This document shows positions 12,592-26,784 of a stretch of 64,000 bases of DNA, one piece after another. Source of the DNA: Nematostella vectensis (taxonomy: Eukaryota > Cnidaria > Anthozoa > Actiniaria > Edwardsiidae); NCBI RefSeq assembly GCF_932526225.1, contig NC_064045.1, forward strand, positions 15,806,442 to 15,870,441, read 5' to 3'. Within the stretch, counting starts at the first letter, position 1, and each line of letters begins with the position of its first letter. Below the pieces are notes generated by a model. It was given only the letters and a program-made list of their open reading frames with translations, searched no databases and was not told where the DNA came from. A program made the position numbers and the translations under genes.

Positions 12592-15500
12592 GGCTATCAG
12601 CGGGAATCGAACCCGGGTCGCTGCGTTAGTAGTCAAGTGCCCGCAACGAAAGACTAACGTGGCATTGGTGAAGTGTATTGTAATGAAAATTACTTTTAAT
12701 ACTATGGTATCGTAAACTATCCCAAGCAAAGTCACCATAGGACTGGAGGTTACATTAGAGAAAAGCTTCAGTGTTACATTCGGGACTTTGTTTTACGAGT
12801 GTAACCTCCAAAAGGTTACAATCGATAATTTTTTTTCCGAATGTAAATTCCAAAAAGTAACATTAGGAAAATAAAACAGTATACTCGGTAAAAAAGGTAT
12901 ATCAATCTATCGAGCGCTATGCTCTATGTTAGAATCTACTTAATCAAGTTATCCAAGGAATCTAGTTAGTTCTTGTGTGCATAAAATATGTACAGGATCC
13001 TGAACAAAGCATGAGCACATCAAAGATGCTGAGAGTACATAAAAATGTCCCTATACCTTCTTTTTATGTCATGACACACCAAGAACAGTATAATTAAGTA
13101 TCGATATTTAAAAAAAAAAATAAAGAAAAAAAAAGGCTATCAGCGGGAATCGAACCCGGGTCGCTGCGGTAGTAGTCAAGTGCCCGCTCGAAAGACTAAC
13201 GTGGCATTGCTGAAGGGAATTGTAATGAAAATTACTTTTAATACTATTGGTATCGTAAACTATCCAAAGCAAAGTCACCATCGGACTGGAGGTTACATTC
13301 GGGAAAAGCTTCAGGGTTACATTCGGGAATTTGTTTTACGAGTGTAACCTCCAAAAGGTTACAATCAATAATTTTTTTTTCCGAATGTAAATTCCAAAAA
13401 GTAACATTAGGAAAAATAAAACAGTATACTCGGAAAAAAAGGTATATCAATCTATCGAGCGCTATGCTCTATGTTAGAATCTACTTAATCAAGTTATCCA
13501 AGGAATCTAGTTAGTTCTTGTGTGCATAAAATATGTACAGGATCCTGAACAAAGCATGAGCACATCAAAGATGCTGAGAGTACATAAAAATGTCCCTATA
13601 CCTTCTTTTTATGTCATGACACACCAGGGACAGTATAATTAAGTATCGATATTTAAAATAAAAAATAAGGAAAAAAAAAATAGGCTATCAGCGGGAATCG
13701 AACCCGGGTCGCTGCGGTAGTAGTCAAGTGCCCGCAACGAAAGACTAACGTGGCATTGCTGAAGGGAATTGTAATGAAAATTACTTTTAATACTATTGGT
13801 ATCGTAAACTATCCCAAGCAAAGTCACCATCGGACTGGAGGTTACATTCGGGAAAAGCTTTAGGGTTACATTCGGGAATTTGTTTTACGAGTGTAACCTC
13901 CAAAAGGTTACAATCGATAATTTTTTTTTCCGAATGTAAATTCCAAAAAGTAGCTTTAGGAAAAATAAAACAGTATACTCGGAAAAAAAAGTATATCAAT
14001 CTATCGAGCGCTATGCTCTATGTTAGAATCTACTTAATCAAGTTATCCAAGGAATCTAGTTAGTTCTTGTGTGCAAAAAATATGTACAGGATCCTGATCA
14101 AAGCATGAGCACATCAAAGATGCTGAGAGTACATAAAAATGTCCCTATACCTTCTTTTTATGTCATGACACACCAAGAACAGTATAATTAAGTATCGATA
14201 TTTAAAAAAAAAAAATAAAGAAAAAAAAATAGGCTATCAGCGGGAATCGGACCCGGGTCGCTGCGTTAGTAGTCAAGTGCCCGCAACGAAAGACTAACGT
14301 GGCATTGCTGAAGGGAATTGTAATGAAAATTACTTTTAATACTATTGGTATCGTAAACTATCCCAAGCAAAGTCACCATCGGACTGGAGGTTACATTCGG
14401 GAAAAGCTTCAGGGTTACATTCGGGAATTTGTTTTACGAGTGTAACCTCCAAAAGGTTACAATCGATATTTTTTTTCCGAATGTAAATTCCAAAAAGTAA
14501 CATTAGGAAAATAAAACAGTATACTTGGAAAAAAAGGTATATCAATCTATCGAGCGCTATGATCTATGTTAGAATCTACTTAATCAAGTTATCAAAGGCA
14601 TCTAGTTAGTTCTTGTGTGCATAAAATATGTACAGGATCCTGAACAAAGCATGAGCACATCAAAGATGCTGAGAGTACATAAAAATGTCCCTATACCTTC
14701 TTTTTATGTCATGACACACCAAGAACAATATAATTAAGTATCGATATTTAAAAAAAAAATAAAGAAAAAAAAATAGGCTATCAGAGGGAATCGAACCCGG
14801 GTCGCTGCGGTAGTAGTCAAGTGCCCGCTCGAAAGACTAACGTGGCATTGCTAAAGGGAATTGTAATGAAAATTACTTTTAATACTATTGGTATCGTAAA
14901 CTATCCAAAGCAAAGTCACCATCGGACTGGAGGTTACATTCGGGAAAAGCTTCAGGGTTACATTCGGGAATTTGTTTTACGAGTGTAACCTCCAAAAGGT
15001 TACAATCAATAATTTTTTTTCCGAATGTAAATTCCAAAAAGTAACATTAGGAAAAATAAAACAGTATACTCGGAAAAAAAGGTATATCAATCTATCGAGC
15101 GCTATGCTCTATGTTAGAATCTACTTAATCAAGTTATCCAAGGAATCTAGTTAGTTCTTGTGTGCATAAAATATGTACAGGATCCTGAACAAAGCATGAG
15201 CACATCAAAGATGCTGAGAGTACATAAAAATGTCCCTATACCTTCTTTTTATGTCATGACACACCAGGGACAGTATAATTAAGTATCGATATTTAAAATA
15301 AAAAATAAAGAAAAAAAAAATAGGCTATCAGCGGGAATCGAACCCGGGTCGCTGCGGTAGTAGTCAAGTGCCCGCAACGAAAGACTAACGTGGCATTGCT
15401 GAAGGGAATTGTAATGAAAATTACTTTTAATACTATTGGTATCGTAAACTATCCCAAGCAAAGTCACCATCGGACTGGAGGTTACATTCGGGAAAAGCTT

Positions 15501-17505
15501 TAGGGTTACATTCGGGAATTTGTTTTACGAGTGTAACCTCCAAAAGGTTACAATCGATAATTTTTTTTCCGAATGTAAATTCCAAAAAGTAGCTTTAGGA
15601 AAAATAAAACAGTATACTCGGAAAAAAAGGTATATCAATCTATCGAGCGCTATGCTCTATGTTAGAATCTACTTAATCAAGTTATCCAAGGAATCTAGTT
15701 AGTTCTTGTGTGCATAAAATATGTACAGGATCCTGAACAAAGCATGAGCACATCAAAGATGCTGAGGGTACATAAAATGTCCCTATACCTTCTTTTTATG
15801 TCATGACACACCAAGAACAGTATAATTAAGTATCGATATTAAAAAAAAAAAATAAAGAAAAAAAATAGGCTATCAGCGGGAACCGAACCCGGGTCGCTGC
15901 GTTAGTAGTCAAGTGCCCGCAACAAAAGACTAACGTGGCATTGCTGAAGGGAATTGTAATGAAAATTACTTTTAATACTATTGGTAACGTAAACTATCCC
16001 AAGCAAAGTCACCATCGGACTGGAGGTTACATTCGGGAAAAGCTTCAGGGTTACATTCGGGAATTTGTTTTACGAGTGTAACCTCCAAAAGGTTACAATC
16101 GATAATTTTTTTTCCGAATGTAAATTCCAAAAAGTAACATTAGGAAAATAAAATAGTATACTCGGAAAAAAAGGTATATCAATCTATCGAGCGCTATGCT
16201 CTATGTTAGAATCTACTTAATCAAGTTATCCAAGGAATCTAGTCAGGTCTTGTGTGCATAAAATATGTACAGGATCCTGAACAAAGCATGAGCACATCAA
16301 AGATGCTGAGAGTACATAAAAATGTCCCTATACCTTCTTTTTATGTCATGACACACCAAGAACAGTATAATTAAGTATCGATATTTTTAAAAAAAAATAA
16401 AGAAAAAAAAACTAGGCTATCAGCGGGAATCGAACCCGGGTCGCTGCGGTAGTAGTCAAGTGCCTGCAACGAAAGACTAACGTGGCATTGCTGAAGGGAA
16501 TTGTAATGAAAATTACTTTTAATACTATTGGTATCGTAAACTATCCCAAGCAAAGTCACCATCGGACTGGAGGTTACATTCGGAAAAAGCTTTAGGGTTA
16601 CATTCGGGAATTTGTTTTACGAGTGTAACCTCCAAAAGGTTACAATCGATAATTTTTTTTCCGAATGTAAATTCCAAAAAGTAACATTAGGAAAAATAAA
16701 ACAGTATACTCGGAAAAAAAGGTATATCAATCTATCGAGCGCTATGCTCTATGTTAGAATCTACTTAATCAAGTTATCCAAGAAATCTAGTTAGTTCTTG
16801 TGTGCATAAAATATGTACAGGATCCTGAACAAAGCATGAGCACATCAAAGATGCTGAGAGTACATCAAAATGTACCTATACCTTCTTTTTATGTCATGAC
16901 ACACCAAGAACAGTATAATTAAGTATTGATATTTTAAAAAAAAAATAAAGAAAAAAAATAGGCTATCAGCGGGAATCGAACCCGGGTCGCTGCGTTAGTA
17001 GTCAAGTGCCCGCAACGAAAGACTAACGTGGCATTGCTGAAGGGAATTGTAATGAAAATTACTTTTAATACTATTGGTATCGTAAACTATCCCAAGCAAA
17101 GTCACCATCGGACTGGAGGTTACATTCGGGAAAAGCTTTAGGGTTACATTCGGGAATTTGTTTTACGAGTGTAACCTCCAAAAGGTTACAATCGATAATT
17201 TTTTTTCCGAATGTAAATTCCAAAAAGTAACATTAGGAAAAATAAAACAGTATACTCGGAAAAAAAGGTATATCAATCTATCGAGCGCTATGCTCTATGT
17301 TAGAATCTACTTAATCAAGTTATCCAAGGAATCTAGTTAGTTCTTGTGTGCATAAAATATGTACAGGATCCTGAACAAAGCATGAGCACATCAAAGATGC
17401 TGAGAGTACATAAAAATGTTCCTATACCTTCTTTTTATGTCATGACACACCAAGAACAGTATAATTAAGTATCGATATTTAAAAAAAAATAAAGAAAAAA
17501 AAGTA
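12592..17505. repeat. Nine-monomer block, second copy (4.91 kb)
   Basis: Unit starts are 12592, 13135, 13683, 14232, 14776, 15323, 15868, 16415 and 16961. The shift from the preceding block is 4912-4913 bp, and the intervals between units match one by one (543, 548, 549, 544 or 545, 547, 545, 547, 546). Eight of nine units share diagnostic variants in order. The ninth (16961) is of another type. Single-base differences between copies, such as TTAGAGAAAAG here against TTAGGGAAAAG in the first, indicate mutation after the duplication. Confidence 0.9.
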
Positions 17506-20500
17506 GGCTATCAGCGGGAATCGAACCCGGGTGGCTGCGTTAGTAGTCAAGTGCCCGCAACGAAAGACTAACGTGGCATTGCTGAAGGGAATTGTAATGA
17601 AAATTACTTTTAATACTATTGGTATCGTAAACTATCCCAAGCAAAGTCACCATCGGACTGGAGGTTACATTCGGGAAAAGCTTTAGGGTTACATTCGGGA
17701 ATTTGTTTTACGAGTGTAACCTCCAACAGGTTACAATCGATAATTTGTTTTCCGAATGTAAATTCCAAAAAGTAACATTAGGAAAATAAAACAGTATACT
17801 CGGAAAAAAAGGTATATCAATCTATCGAGCGCTATGCTCTATGTTAGAATCTACTTAATCAAGTTATCCAAGGAATCTAGTCAGGTCTTGTGTGCATAAA
17901 ATATGTACAGGATCCTGAACAAAGCATGAGCACATCAAAGATGCTGAGAGTACATAAAAATGTCCCTATACCTTCTTTTTATGTCATGACACACCAAGAA
18001 CAGTATAATTAAGTATCGATATTTAAAAAAAAAAAAAATAAAGAAAAAAAACTAGGCTATCAGCGGGAATCGATCCCGGGTCGCTGCGGTAGTAGTCAAG
18101 TGCCTGCAACGAAAGACTAACGTGGCATTGCTGAAGGGAATTGTAATGAAAATTACTTTTAATACTATTGGTATCGTAAACTATCCCAAGCAAAGTCACC
18201 ATCGGATTGGAGGTTACATTCGGGAAAAGCTTTAGGGTTACATTCGGGAATTTGTTTTACGAGTGTAACCTCCAAAAGGTTACAATCGATAATTTGTTTT
18301 CCGAATGTAAATTCCAAAAAGTAACATTAGGAAAAAAAAAACAGTATTCTCGGAAAAAAAGGTATATCAATCTATCGAGCGCTATGCTCTATGTTAGAAT
18401 CTACTTAATCAAGTTATCCAAGGAATCTAGTTAGTTCTTGTGTGCATGAAATATGTACAGGATCCTGAACAAAGCATGAGCACATCAAAGATGCTGAGAG
18501 TACATAAAAATGTCCCTATACCTTCTTTTTATGTCATGACACACCAAGAACAGTATAATTAAGTATCGATATTTTAAAAAAAAAATAAAGAAAAAAACTA
18601 GGCTATCAGCGGGAATCGAACCCGGGTCGCTGCGGTAGTAGTCAAGTGCCCGCATCGAAAGACTAACGTGGCATTGCTGAAGGGAATTGTAATGAAAATT
18701 ACTTTTAATACTATTGGTATCGTGAACTATCCCAAGCAAAGTCACCATTGGACTGGAGGTTACATTCGGGAAAAGCTTTAGGGTTACATTCGGGAATTTG
18801 TTTTACGAGTGTAACCTCCAAAAGGTTACAATCGATAATTTGTTTTCTGAATGTAAATTTCAAAAAGTAACATTAGGAAAAATAAAACAGTATACTCGGA
18901 AAAAAAGGTATATCAATCTATCGAGCGCTATGCTCTATGTTAGAATCTACTTAATCAAGTTATCCAAGGAATCTAGTTAGTTCTTGTGTGCATAAAATGT
19001 GTACAGGATCCTGAACAAAGCATGAGCACATCAAAGATGCTGAGAGTACATCAAAATGTCCCTATACCTTCTTTTTATGTCATGACACACCAAGAACAGT
19101 ATAATTAAGTATCGATATTTAAAAAAAAAAAATAAAGAAAAAAAATAGGCTATCAGCGGGAATCGAACCCGGGTCGCTGCGTTAGTAGTCAAGTGCCCGC
19201 AACGAAAGACTAACGTGGCATTGCTGAAGGGAATTGTAATGAAAATTACTTTTAATACTATTGGTATCGTAAACTATCCCAAGCAAAGTCACCATCGGAC
19301 TGGAGGTTACATTCGGGAAAAGCTTCAGGGTTACATTCGGGAATTTGTTTTACGAGTGTAACCTCCAAAAGGTTACAATCGATAATTTGTTTTCCGAATG
19401 TAAATTCCAAAAAGTAACATTAGGAAAATAAAACAGTATACTCGGAAAAAAAGGTATATCAATCTATCGAGCGCTATGCTCTATGTTAGAATCTACTTAA
19501 TCAAGTTATCCAAGGAATCTAGTCAGGTCTTGTGTGCATAAAATATGTACAGGATCCTGAACAAAGCATGAGCACATCAAAGATGCTGAGAGTACATAAA
19601 AATGTCCCTATACCTTCTTTTTATGTCATGACACACCAAGAACAGTATAATTAAGTATCGATATTTAAAAAAAAAAATAAAGAAAAAAAAATAGGCTATC
19701 AGCGGGAATCGAACCCGGGTCGCTGCGGTAGTAGTCAAGTGCCCGCAACGAAAGACTAACGTGGCATTGCTGAAGGGAATTGTAATGAAAATTACTTTTA
19801 ATACTATTGGTATCGTAAACTATCCCAAGCAAAGTCAACATCGGACTGGAGGTTACATTCGGGAAAAGCTTCAGGGTTACATTCGGGAATATGTTTTACG
19901 AGTGTAACCTCCAAAATGTTACAATCAATAATTTTTTTTTCCGAATGTAAATTCCAAAAAGTAACATTAGGAAAAATAACACAGTATACTCGGAAAAAAA
20001 GGTATATCAATCTATCGAGCGCTATGCTCTATGTTAGAATCTACTTAATCAAGTTATCCAAGGAATCTAGTTAGTTCTTGTGCGCATAAAATATGTACAG
20101 GATCCTGAACAAAGCATGAGCACATCAAAGATGCTGAGAGTACATAAAAATGTCCCTATACATTCTTTTTATGTCATGACACACCAAGAACAGTATAATT
20201 AAGTATCGATATTTAAAAAAAAATAAAGAAAAAAAATAGGCTATCAGCGGGAATCGAACCCGGGTCGCTGCGGTAGTAGTCAAGTGCCCGCAACGAAAGA
20301 CTAACGTGGCATTGCTGAAGGGAATTGTAATGAAAATTACTTTTAATAATATTGGTATCGTAAACTATCCCAAGCAAAGTCACCATCGGACTGGAGGTTA
20401 CATTCGGGAAAAGCTTTAGGGTTACATTCGGGAATTTGTTTTACGAGTGTAACCTCCAAAAGGTTACAATCGATAATTTTTTTTCCGAATGTAAATTCCA

Positions 20501-21330
20501 AAAAGTAACATTAGGAAAAATAAAACAGTATACTCGGAAAAAAGGTATATCAATCTATCGAGCGCTATGCTCTATGTTAGAATCTACTTAATCAAGTTAT
20601 CCAAGGAATCTAGTTAGTTCTTGTGTGCATAAAATATGTACAGGATCCTGAACAAAGCATGAGCACATCAAAGATGCTGAGAATACATTAAAATGTCCCT
20701 ATACCTTCTTTTTATGTCATGACACACCAAGAACAGTATAATTAAGTATCGATATTTTAAAAAAAAAATAAAGAAAAAAAATAGGTTATCAGCGGGAATC
20801 GAACCCGGGTCGTTGCGTTAGTAGTCAAGTGCCCGCAACGAAAGACTAACGTTTCATTGCTGAAGGGAATCGTAATGAAAATTACTTTTAATACTATTGG
20901 TATCGTAAACTATCCCAAGCAAAGTCACCATCGGACTGGAGGTTACATTCGGGAAAAGCTTTAGGGTTACATTCGGGAATTTGTTTTACGAGTGTAACCT
21001 CCAACAGGTTACAATCGATAATTTGTTTTCCGAATGTAAATTCCAAAAAGTAACATTAGGAAAATAAAACAGTATACTCGGAAAAAAAGGTATATCAATC
21101 TATCGAGCGCTATGCTCTATGTTAGAATCTACTTAATCAAGTTATCAAAGGAATCTAGTTAGTTCTTGTGTGCATAAAATATGTACAGGATCCTGAACAA
21201 AGCATGAGCACATCAAAGATGCTGAGAGTACATCAAAATGTCCCTATACCTTCTTTTTATGTCATGACACACCAAGAACAGTATAATTAAGTATCGATAT
21301 TTAAAAAAAAAAAAGAAAGAAAAAAAAATA
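17506..21330. repeat. Seven-monomer block, left copy of the 65-monomer long-range repeat
   Basis: Unit starts are 17506, 18055, 18601, 19148, 19694, 20239 and 20784. Rare markers recur in order at 53526-56804: CGCATCGAAAG, AAAATGTGTACAGG, CCAAAATGTTAC, AAATAACACAG, TTGTGCGCAT, GAGAATACAT and ACGTTTCATTG. From the third unit on, partners lie 35470-35476 bp apart, which is 65 monomers. The unit at 18055 (CGATCCCGGG, TGCCTGCAACG) has no partner in the right copy. It was therefore gained here or lost there. Confidence 0.88.
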
Positions 21331-23521
21331 GGCTATCAGCGGGAATCGAACCCGGGTCGCTGCGTTAGTAGTCAAGTGCCCGCAACGAAAGGCTAACGTG
21401 GCATTGCTGAAGGGAATTGTAATGAAAATTACTTTTAATACTATTGGTATCGTAAACTATCCCAAGCAAAGTCACCATCGGACTGGAGGTTACATTCGGG
21501 AAAAGCTTCAGGGTTACATTCGGGAATTTGTTTTACGAGTGTAACCTCCAAAAGGTTACAATCGATAATTTTTTTTCCGAATGTAAATTCCAAAAAGTAA
21601 CATTAGGAAAAATAAAACAGTATACTCGGAAAAAAGGTATATCAATCTATCGAGCGCTATGCTCTATGTTAGAATCTACTTAATCAAGTTATCCAAGGAA
21701 TCTAGTTAGTTCTTGTGTGCATAAAATATGTACAGGATCCTGAACAAAGCATGAGCACATCAAAGATTCTGAGAGTACATAAAAATGTCCCTATACCTAC
21801 TTTTTATGTCATGACACACCAAGAACAGTATAATTAAGTATCGATATTTAAAAAAAAAAAAACTAAGAAAAAAAAATAGGCTATCAGCGGGAATCGAACC
21901 CGGGTCGCTGCGTTAGTAGTCAAGTGCCCGCAACGAAAGACTAACGTGGCATTGCTGAAGGGAATTGTAATGAAAATTACTTTTAATACTATTGGTATCG
22001 TAAACTATCCCAAGCAAAGTCACCATCGGACTGGAGGTTACATTCGGGAAAAGCTTCAGGGTTACATTCGGGAATTTGTTTTACGAGTGTAACCTCCAAA
22101 AGGTTACAATCGATAATTTTTTTTCCGAATGTAAATTTCAAAAAGTAACATTAGGAAAAATAAAACAGTATACTCGGAAAAAAGGTATATCAATCTATCG
22201 AGCGCTATGCTCTATGTTAGAATCTACTTAATCAAGTTATCCAAGGAATCTAGTTAGTTCTTGTGTGCATAAAATATGTACAGGATCCTGAACAAAGCAT
22301 GAGCACATCAAAGATGCTGAGAGTACATCAAAATGTCCCTATACCTTCTTTTTATGTAATGACACACCAAGAACAGTATAATTAAGTATCGATATTTAAA
22401 AAAAAGAAAGAAAGAAAAAAAAATAGGCTATCAGCGGGAATCGAACCCGGGTCGCTGCGTTAGTAGTCAAGTGCCCGCAACGAAAGGCTAACGTGGCATT
22501 GCTGAAGGGAATTGTAATGAAAATTACTTTTAATACTATTGGTATCGTAAACTATCCCAAGCAAAGTCACCATCGGACTGGAGGTTACATTCGGGAAAAG
22601 CTTCAGGGTTACATTCGGGAATTTGTTTTACGAGTGTAACCTCCAAAAGGTTACAATCGATAATTTTTTTTCCGAATGTAAATTCCAAAAAGTAACATTA
22701 GGAAAAATAAAACAGTATACTCGGAAAAAAGGTATATCAATCTATCGAGCGCTATGCTCTATGTTAGAATCTACTTAATCAAGTTATCCAAGGAATCTAG
22801 TTAGTTCTTGTGTGCATAAAATATGTACAGGATCCTGAACAAAGCATGAGCACATCAAAGATTCTGAGAGTACATAAAAATGTCCCTTTACCTTCTTTTT
22901 ATGTCATGACACACCAAGAACAGTATAATTAAGTATCGATATTTAAAAAAAAATAAATAAAGAAAAAAAAATAGGCTATCAGCGGGAATCGAACCCGGGT
23001 CGCTGCGTTAGTAGTCAAGTGCCCGCAACGAAAGACTAACGTGGCATTGCTGAAGGGAATTGTAATGAAAATTACTTTTAATACTATTGGTATCGTAAAC
23101 TATCCCAAGCAAAGTCACCATCGGACTGGAGGTTACATTCGGGAAAAGCTTCAGGGTTACATTCGGGAATTTGTTTTACGAGTGTAACCTCCAAAAGGTT
23201 ACAATCGATAATTCTTTTTCCGAATGTAAATTCCAAAAAGTAACATTAGGAAAAATAAAACAGTATACTCGGAAAAAAGGTATATCAATCTATCGAGCGC
23301 TATGCTCTATGTTAGAATCTACTTAATCAAGTTATCCAAGGAATCTAGTTAGTTCTTGTGTGCATAAAATATGTACAGGATCCTGAACAAAGCATGAGCA
23401 CATCAAAGATTCTGAGAGTACATAAAAATGTCCCTATACCTTCTTTTTATGTCATGACACACCAAGAACAGTACAATTAAGTATCGATATTTAAAAAAAA
23501 AAAAATAAAGAAAAAAAAATA
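21331..23521. repeat. Four monomers with AAAG-type linkers and the GATTCTGAG subtype
   Basis: Unit starts are 21331, 21879, 22426 and 22974. The units at 21331 and 22426 both have GAAAGAAA in the linker, AAAGGCTAACG in place of AAAGACTAACG, and AAGATTCTGAG in place of AAGATGCTGAG. They lie 1095 bp apart, consistent with a two-monomer duplication. The linker of 21879 carries an unusual AAACTAAG. The unit at 22974 opens the block that recurs at 45342 and 58450. Confidence 0.8.
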
Positions 23522-26500
23522 GGCTATCAGCGGGAATCAAACCCGGGTCGCTGCGTTAGTAGTCAAGTGCCCGCAACGAAAGACTAACGTGGCATTGCTG
23601 AAGGGAATTGTAATGAAAATTACTTTTAATACTATTGGTATCGTAAACTATCCCAAGCAAAGTCACCATCGGACTGGAGGTTACATTCGGGAAAAGCTTC
23701 AGGGTTACATTCGGGAATTTGTTTTACGAGTGTAACCTCCAAAAGGTTACAATCGATAATTTTTTTTCCGAATGTAAATTCCAAAAAGTAACATTAGGAA
23801 AAATAAAACAGTATACTCGGAAAAAAGGTATATAAATCTATCGAGCGCTATGCTATATGTTAGAATCTACTTAATCAAGTCATCCAAGAAATCTAGTTAG
23901 TTCTTGTGTGCATAAAATATGTGCAGGATCCTGAACAAAGCATGAGCACATCAAAGATGCTGAGAGTACATAAAAATGTCCCTATACCTTCTTTTTATGT
24001 CATGACACACCAAGAACAGTATAATTAAGTATCGATATTTAAAAAAAAATTAAGAAAAAAAAATAGGCTATCAGCGGGAATCGAACCCGGGTCGCTGCGT
24101 TAGTAGTCAAGTGCCCGCAACGAAACACTAACGTGGCATTGCTGAAGGGAATTGTAATGAAAATTACTTTTAATACTATTGGTATCGTAAACTATCCCAA
24201 GCAAAGTCACCATCGGACTGGAGGTTACATTCGGGAAAAGCTTCAGGGTTACATTCGGGACTTTGTTTTACGAGTAACCTCCAAAAGGTTACAATCGTTA
24301 ATTTTTTTTCCGAATGTAAATTCCAAAAAGTAACATTAGGAAAATAAAACAGTATACTCGGTAAAAAAGGTATATCAATCTATCGAGCGCTATGCTCTAT
24401 GTTAGAATCTACTTAATCAAGTTATCAAAGGAATCTAGTTAGTTCTTGTGTGCATAAAATATGTACAGGATCCTGAACAAAGCATGAGCACATCAAAGAT
24501 GCTGAGAGTACATAAAAATGTCCCTATACCTTCTTTTTATGTCATGACACACCAAGAACAGTATAATTAAGTATCGATATTTAAAAAAAAATAAAGAAAA
24601 AAAATAGGCTATCAGCGGGAATCGAACCCGGGTCGCTGCGGTAGTAGTCAAGTGCCCGCAACGAAAGACTAACGTGGCATTGCTGAAGGGAATTGTAATG
24701 AAAATTACTTTTAATACTATTGGTATCGTAAACTATCCCAAGCAAAGTCACCATCGGACTGGAGGTTACATTCGGGAAAAGCTTCAGGGTAACATTCGGG
24801 AATTTGTTTTACGAGTGTAACCTCCAAAAGGTTACAATCAATAATTTTTTTCCGAATGTAAATTCCAAAAAGTAACATTAGGAAAAATAAAACAGTATAC
24901 TCGGAAAAAAAAGTATATCAATCTATCGAGCGCTATGCTCTATGTTAGAATCTACTTAATCAAGTTTTCCAAGGAATCTAGTTAGTTCTTGTGTGCATAA
25001 AATATGTACAGGATCCTGAACAAAGCATGAGCACATCAAAGATGCTGAGAGTACATAAAAATGTCCCTATACCTTCTTTTTATGTCATGACACACCAAGA
25101 ACAGTATAATTAAGTATCGATATTTAAAAAAAAATAAAGAAAAAAATAGGCTTTCAGCGGGAATCGAACCCGGGTCGTTGCGTTAGTAGTCAAGTGCCCG
25201 CAACGAAAGACTAACGTGGCATTGCTGAAGGGAATTGTAATGAAAATTACTTTTAATACTATTGGTATCGTAAACTATCCCAAGCAAAGTCACCATCGGA
25301 CAGGAGGTTACATTCGAGAAAAGCTTCAGGGTTACATTCGGGATTTTGTTTTACGAGTGTAACCTCCAAAAGGTTACAATCGATAATTTTTTTTTCCGAA
25401 TGTAAATTCCAAAAAGTAACATTAGGAAAAATAAAACAGTATACTCGGAAAAAAGGTATATCAATCTATCGAGCGCTATGCTCTATGTTAGAATCTACTT
25501 AATCAAGTTATCCAAGAAATCTAGTTAGTTCTTGTGTGCATAAAATATGTGCAGGATCCTGAACAAAGCATGAGCACATCAAAGATGCTGAGAGTACATA
25601 AAAATGTCCCTATACCTTCTTTTTATGTCATGACACACCAAGATCAGTATAATTAAGTATCGATATTTAAAAAAAAAAAATAAAGAAAAAAAAATAGGCT
25701 ATCAGCGGGAATCGAACCCGGGTAGCTGCGTTAGTAGTCAAGTGCCCGCAACGAAAGACTAACGTGGCATTGCTGAAGGGAATTGTAATGAAAATTACTT
25801 TTAATACTATTGGTATCGTAAACTATCCCAAGCAAAGTCACCATCGGACTGGAGGTTACATTCGGGAAAAGCTTCAGGGTTACATTCGGGACTTTGTTTT
25901 ACGAGTGTAACCTCCAAAAGGTTACAATCGTTAATTTTTTTTCCGAATTTAAATTCCAAAAAGTAACATTAGGAAAATAAAACAGTATACTCGGTAAAAA
26001 AGGTATATCAATCTATCGAGCGCTATGCTCTATGTTAGAATCTACTTAATCAAGTTATCCAAGGAATCTAGTTAGTTCTTGTGTGCATAAAATATGTACA
26101 GGATCCTGAACAAAGCATGAGCACATCAAAGATGCTGAGAGTACATAAAAATGTCCCTATACCTTCTTTTTATGTCATGACACACCAAGAACAGTATAAT
26201 TAAGTATCGATATTTAAAAAAAATAAAGAAAAAAAATAGGCTATCAGCGGGAATCGAACCCGGGTCGCTGCGGTAGTAGTCAAGTGCCCGCAACGAAAGA
26301 CTAACGTGGCATTGCTGAAGGGAATTGTAATGAAAATTACTTTTAATACTATTGGTATCGTAAACTATCCCAAGCAAAGTCACCATCGTATTGGAGGTTA
26401 CATTCGGGAAAAGCTTCAGGGTTACATTCGGGAATTTGTTTTACGAGTGTAACCTCCAAAAGGTTACAATCAATATTTTTTTTCCGAATGTAAATTCCAA

Positions 26501-26784
26501 AAAGTAACATTAGGAAAAATAAAACAGTATACTCGGAAAAAAAGGTATATCAATCTATCGAGCGCTATGCTCTATGTTAGAATCTACTTAATCAAGTTAT
26601 CCAAGGAATCTAGTTAGTTCTTGTGTGCATAAAATATGTACAGGATCCGGAACAAAGCATGAGCACATCAAAGATGCTGAGAGTACATCAAAATGTCCCT
26701 ATACCTTCTTTTTATGTCATGACACACCAAGAACAGTATAAATAAGTATCGATATTTAAAAAAAAAAATAAAGAAAAAAAAATA
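22974..26784. repeat. Seven-monomer block, first of two long copies
   Basis: Unit starts are 22974, 23522, 24066, 24607, 25149, 25697 and 26239. Ordered markers are GATTCTGAG; TATATAAATC with AGTCATCCAAG and ATGTGCAGG; AAACACTAACG with the 2-bp deletion ACGAGTAACC; AAGTATATC with GTTTTCCAAGG; CCAAGATCAG followed by GGGTAGCTGCG; and ATCGTATTGG. The same order appears from 45342, 22367-22369 bp away (41 monomers). The first four units recur a third time from 58450. The last unit also opens the nine-monomer block that follows. Confidence 0.88.

Noticed and set aside
24133-24333. 66-codon plus-strand ORF in the 2-bp deletion units
   Set aside because: The frame exists only because the deletion joins two frames. 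It spans the non-coding motif cluster and has no recognisable domain.
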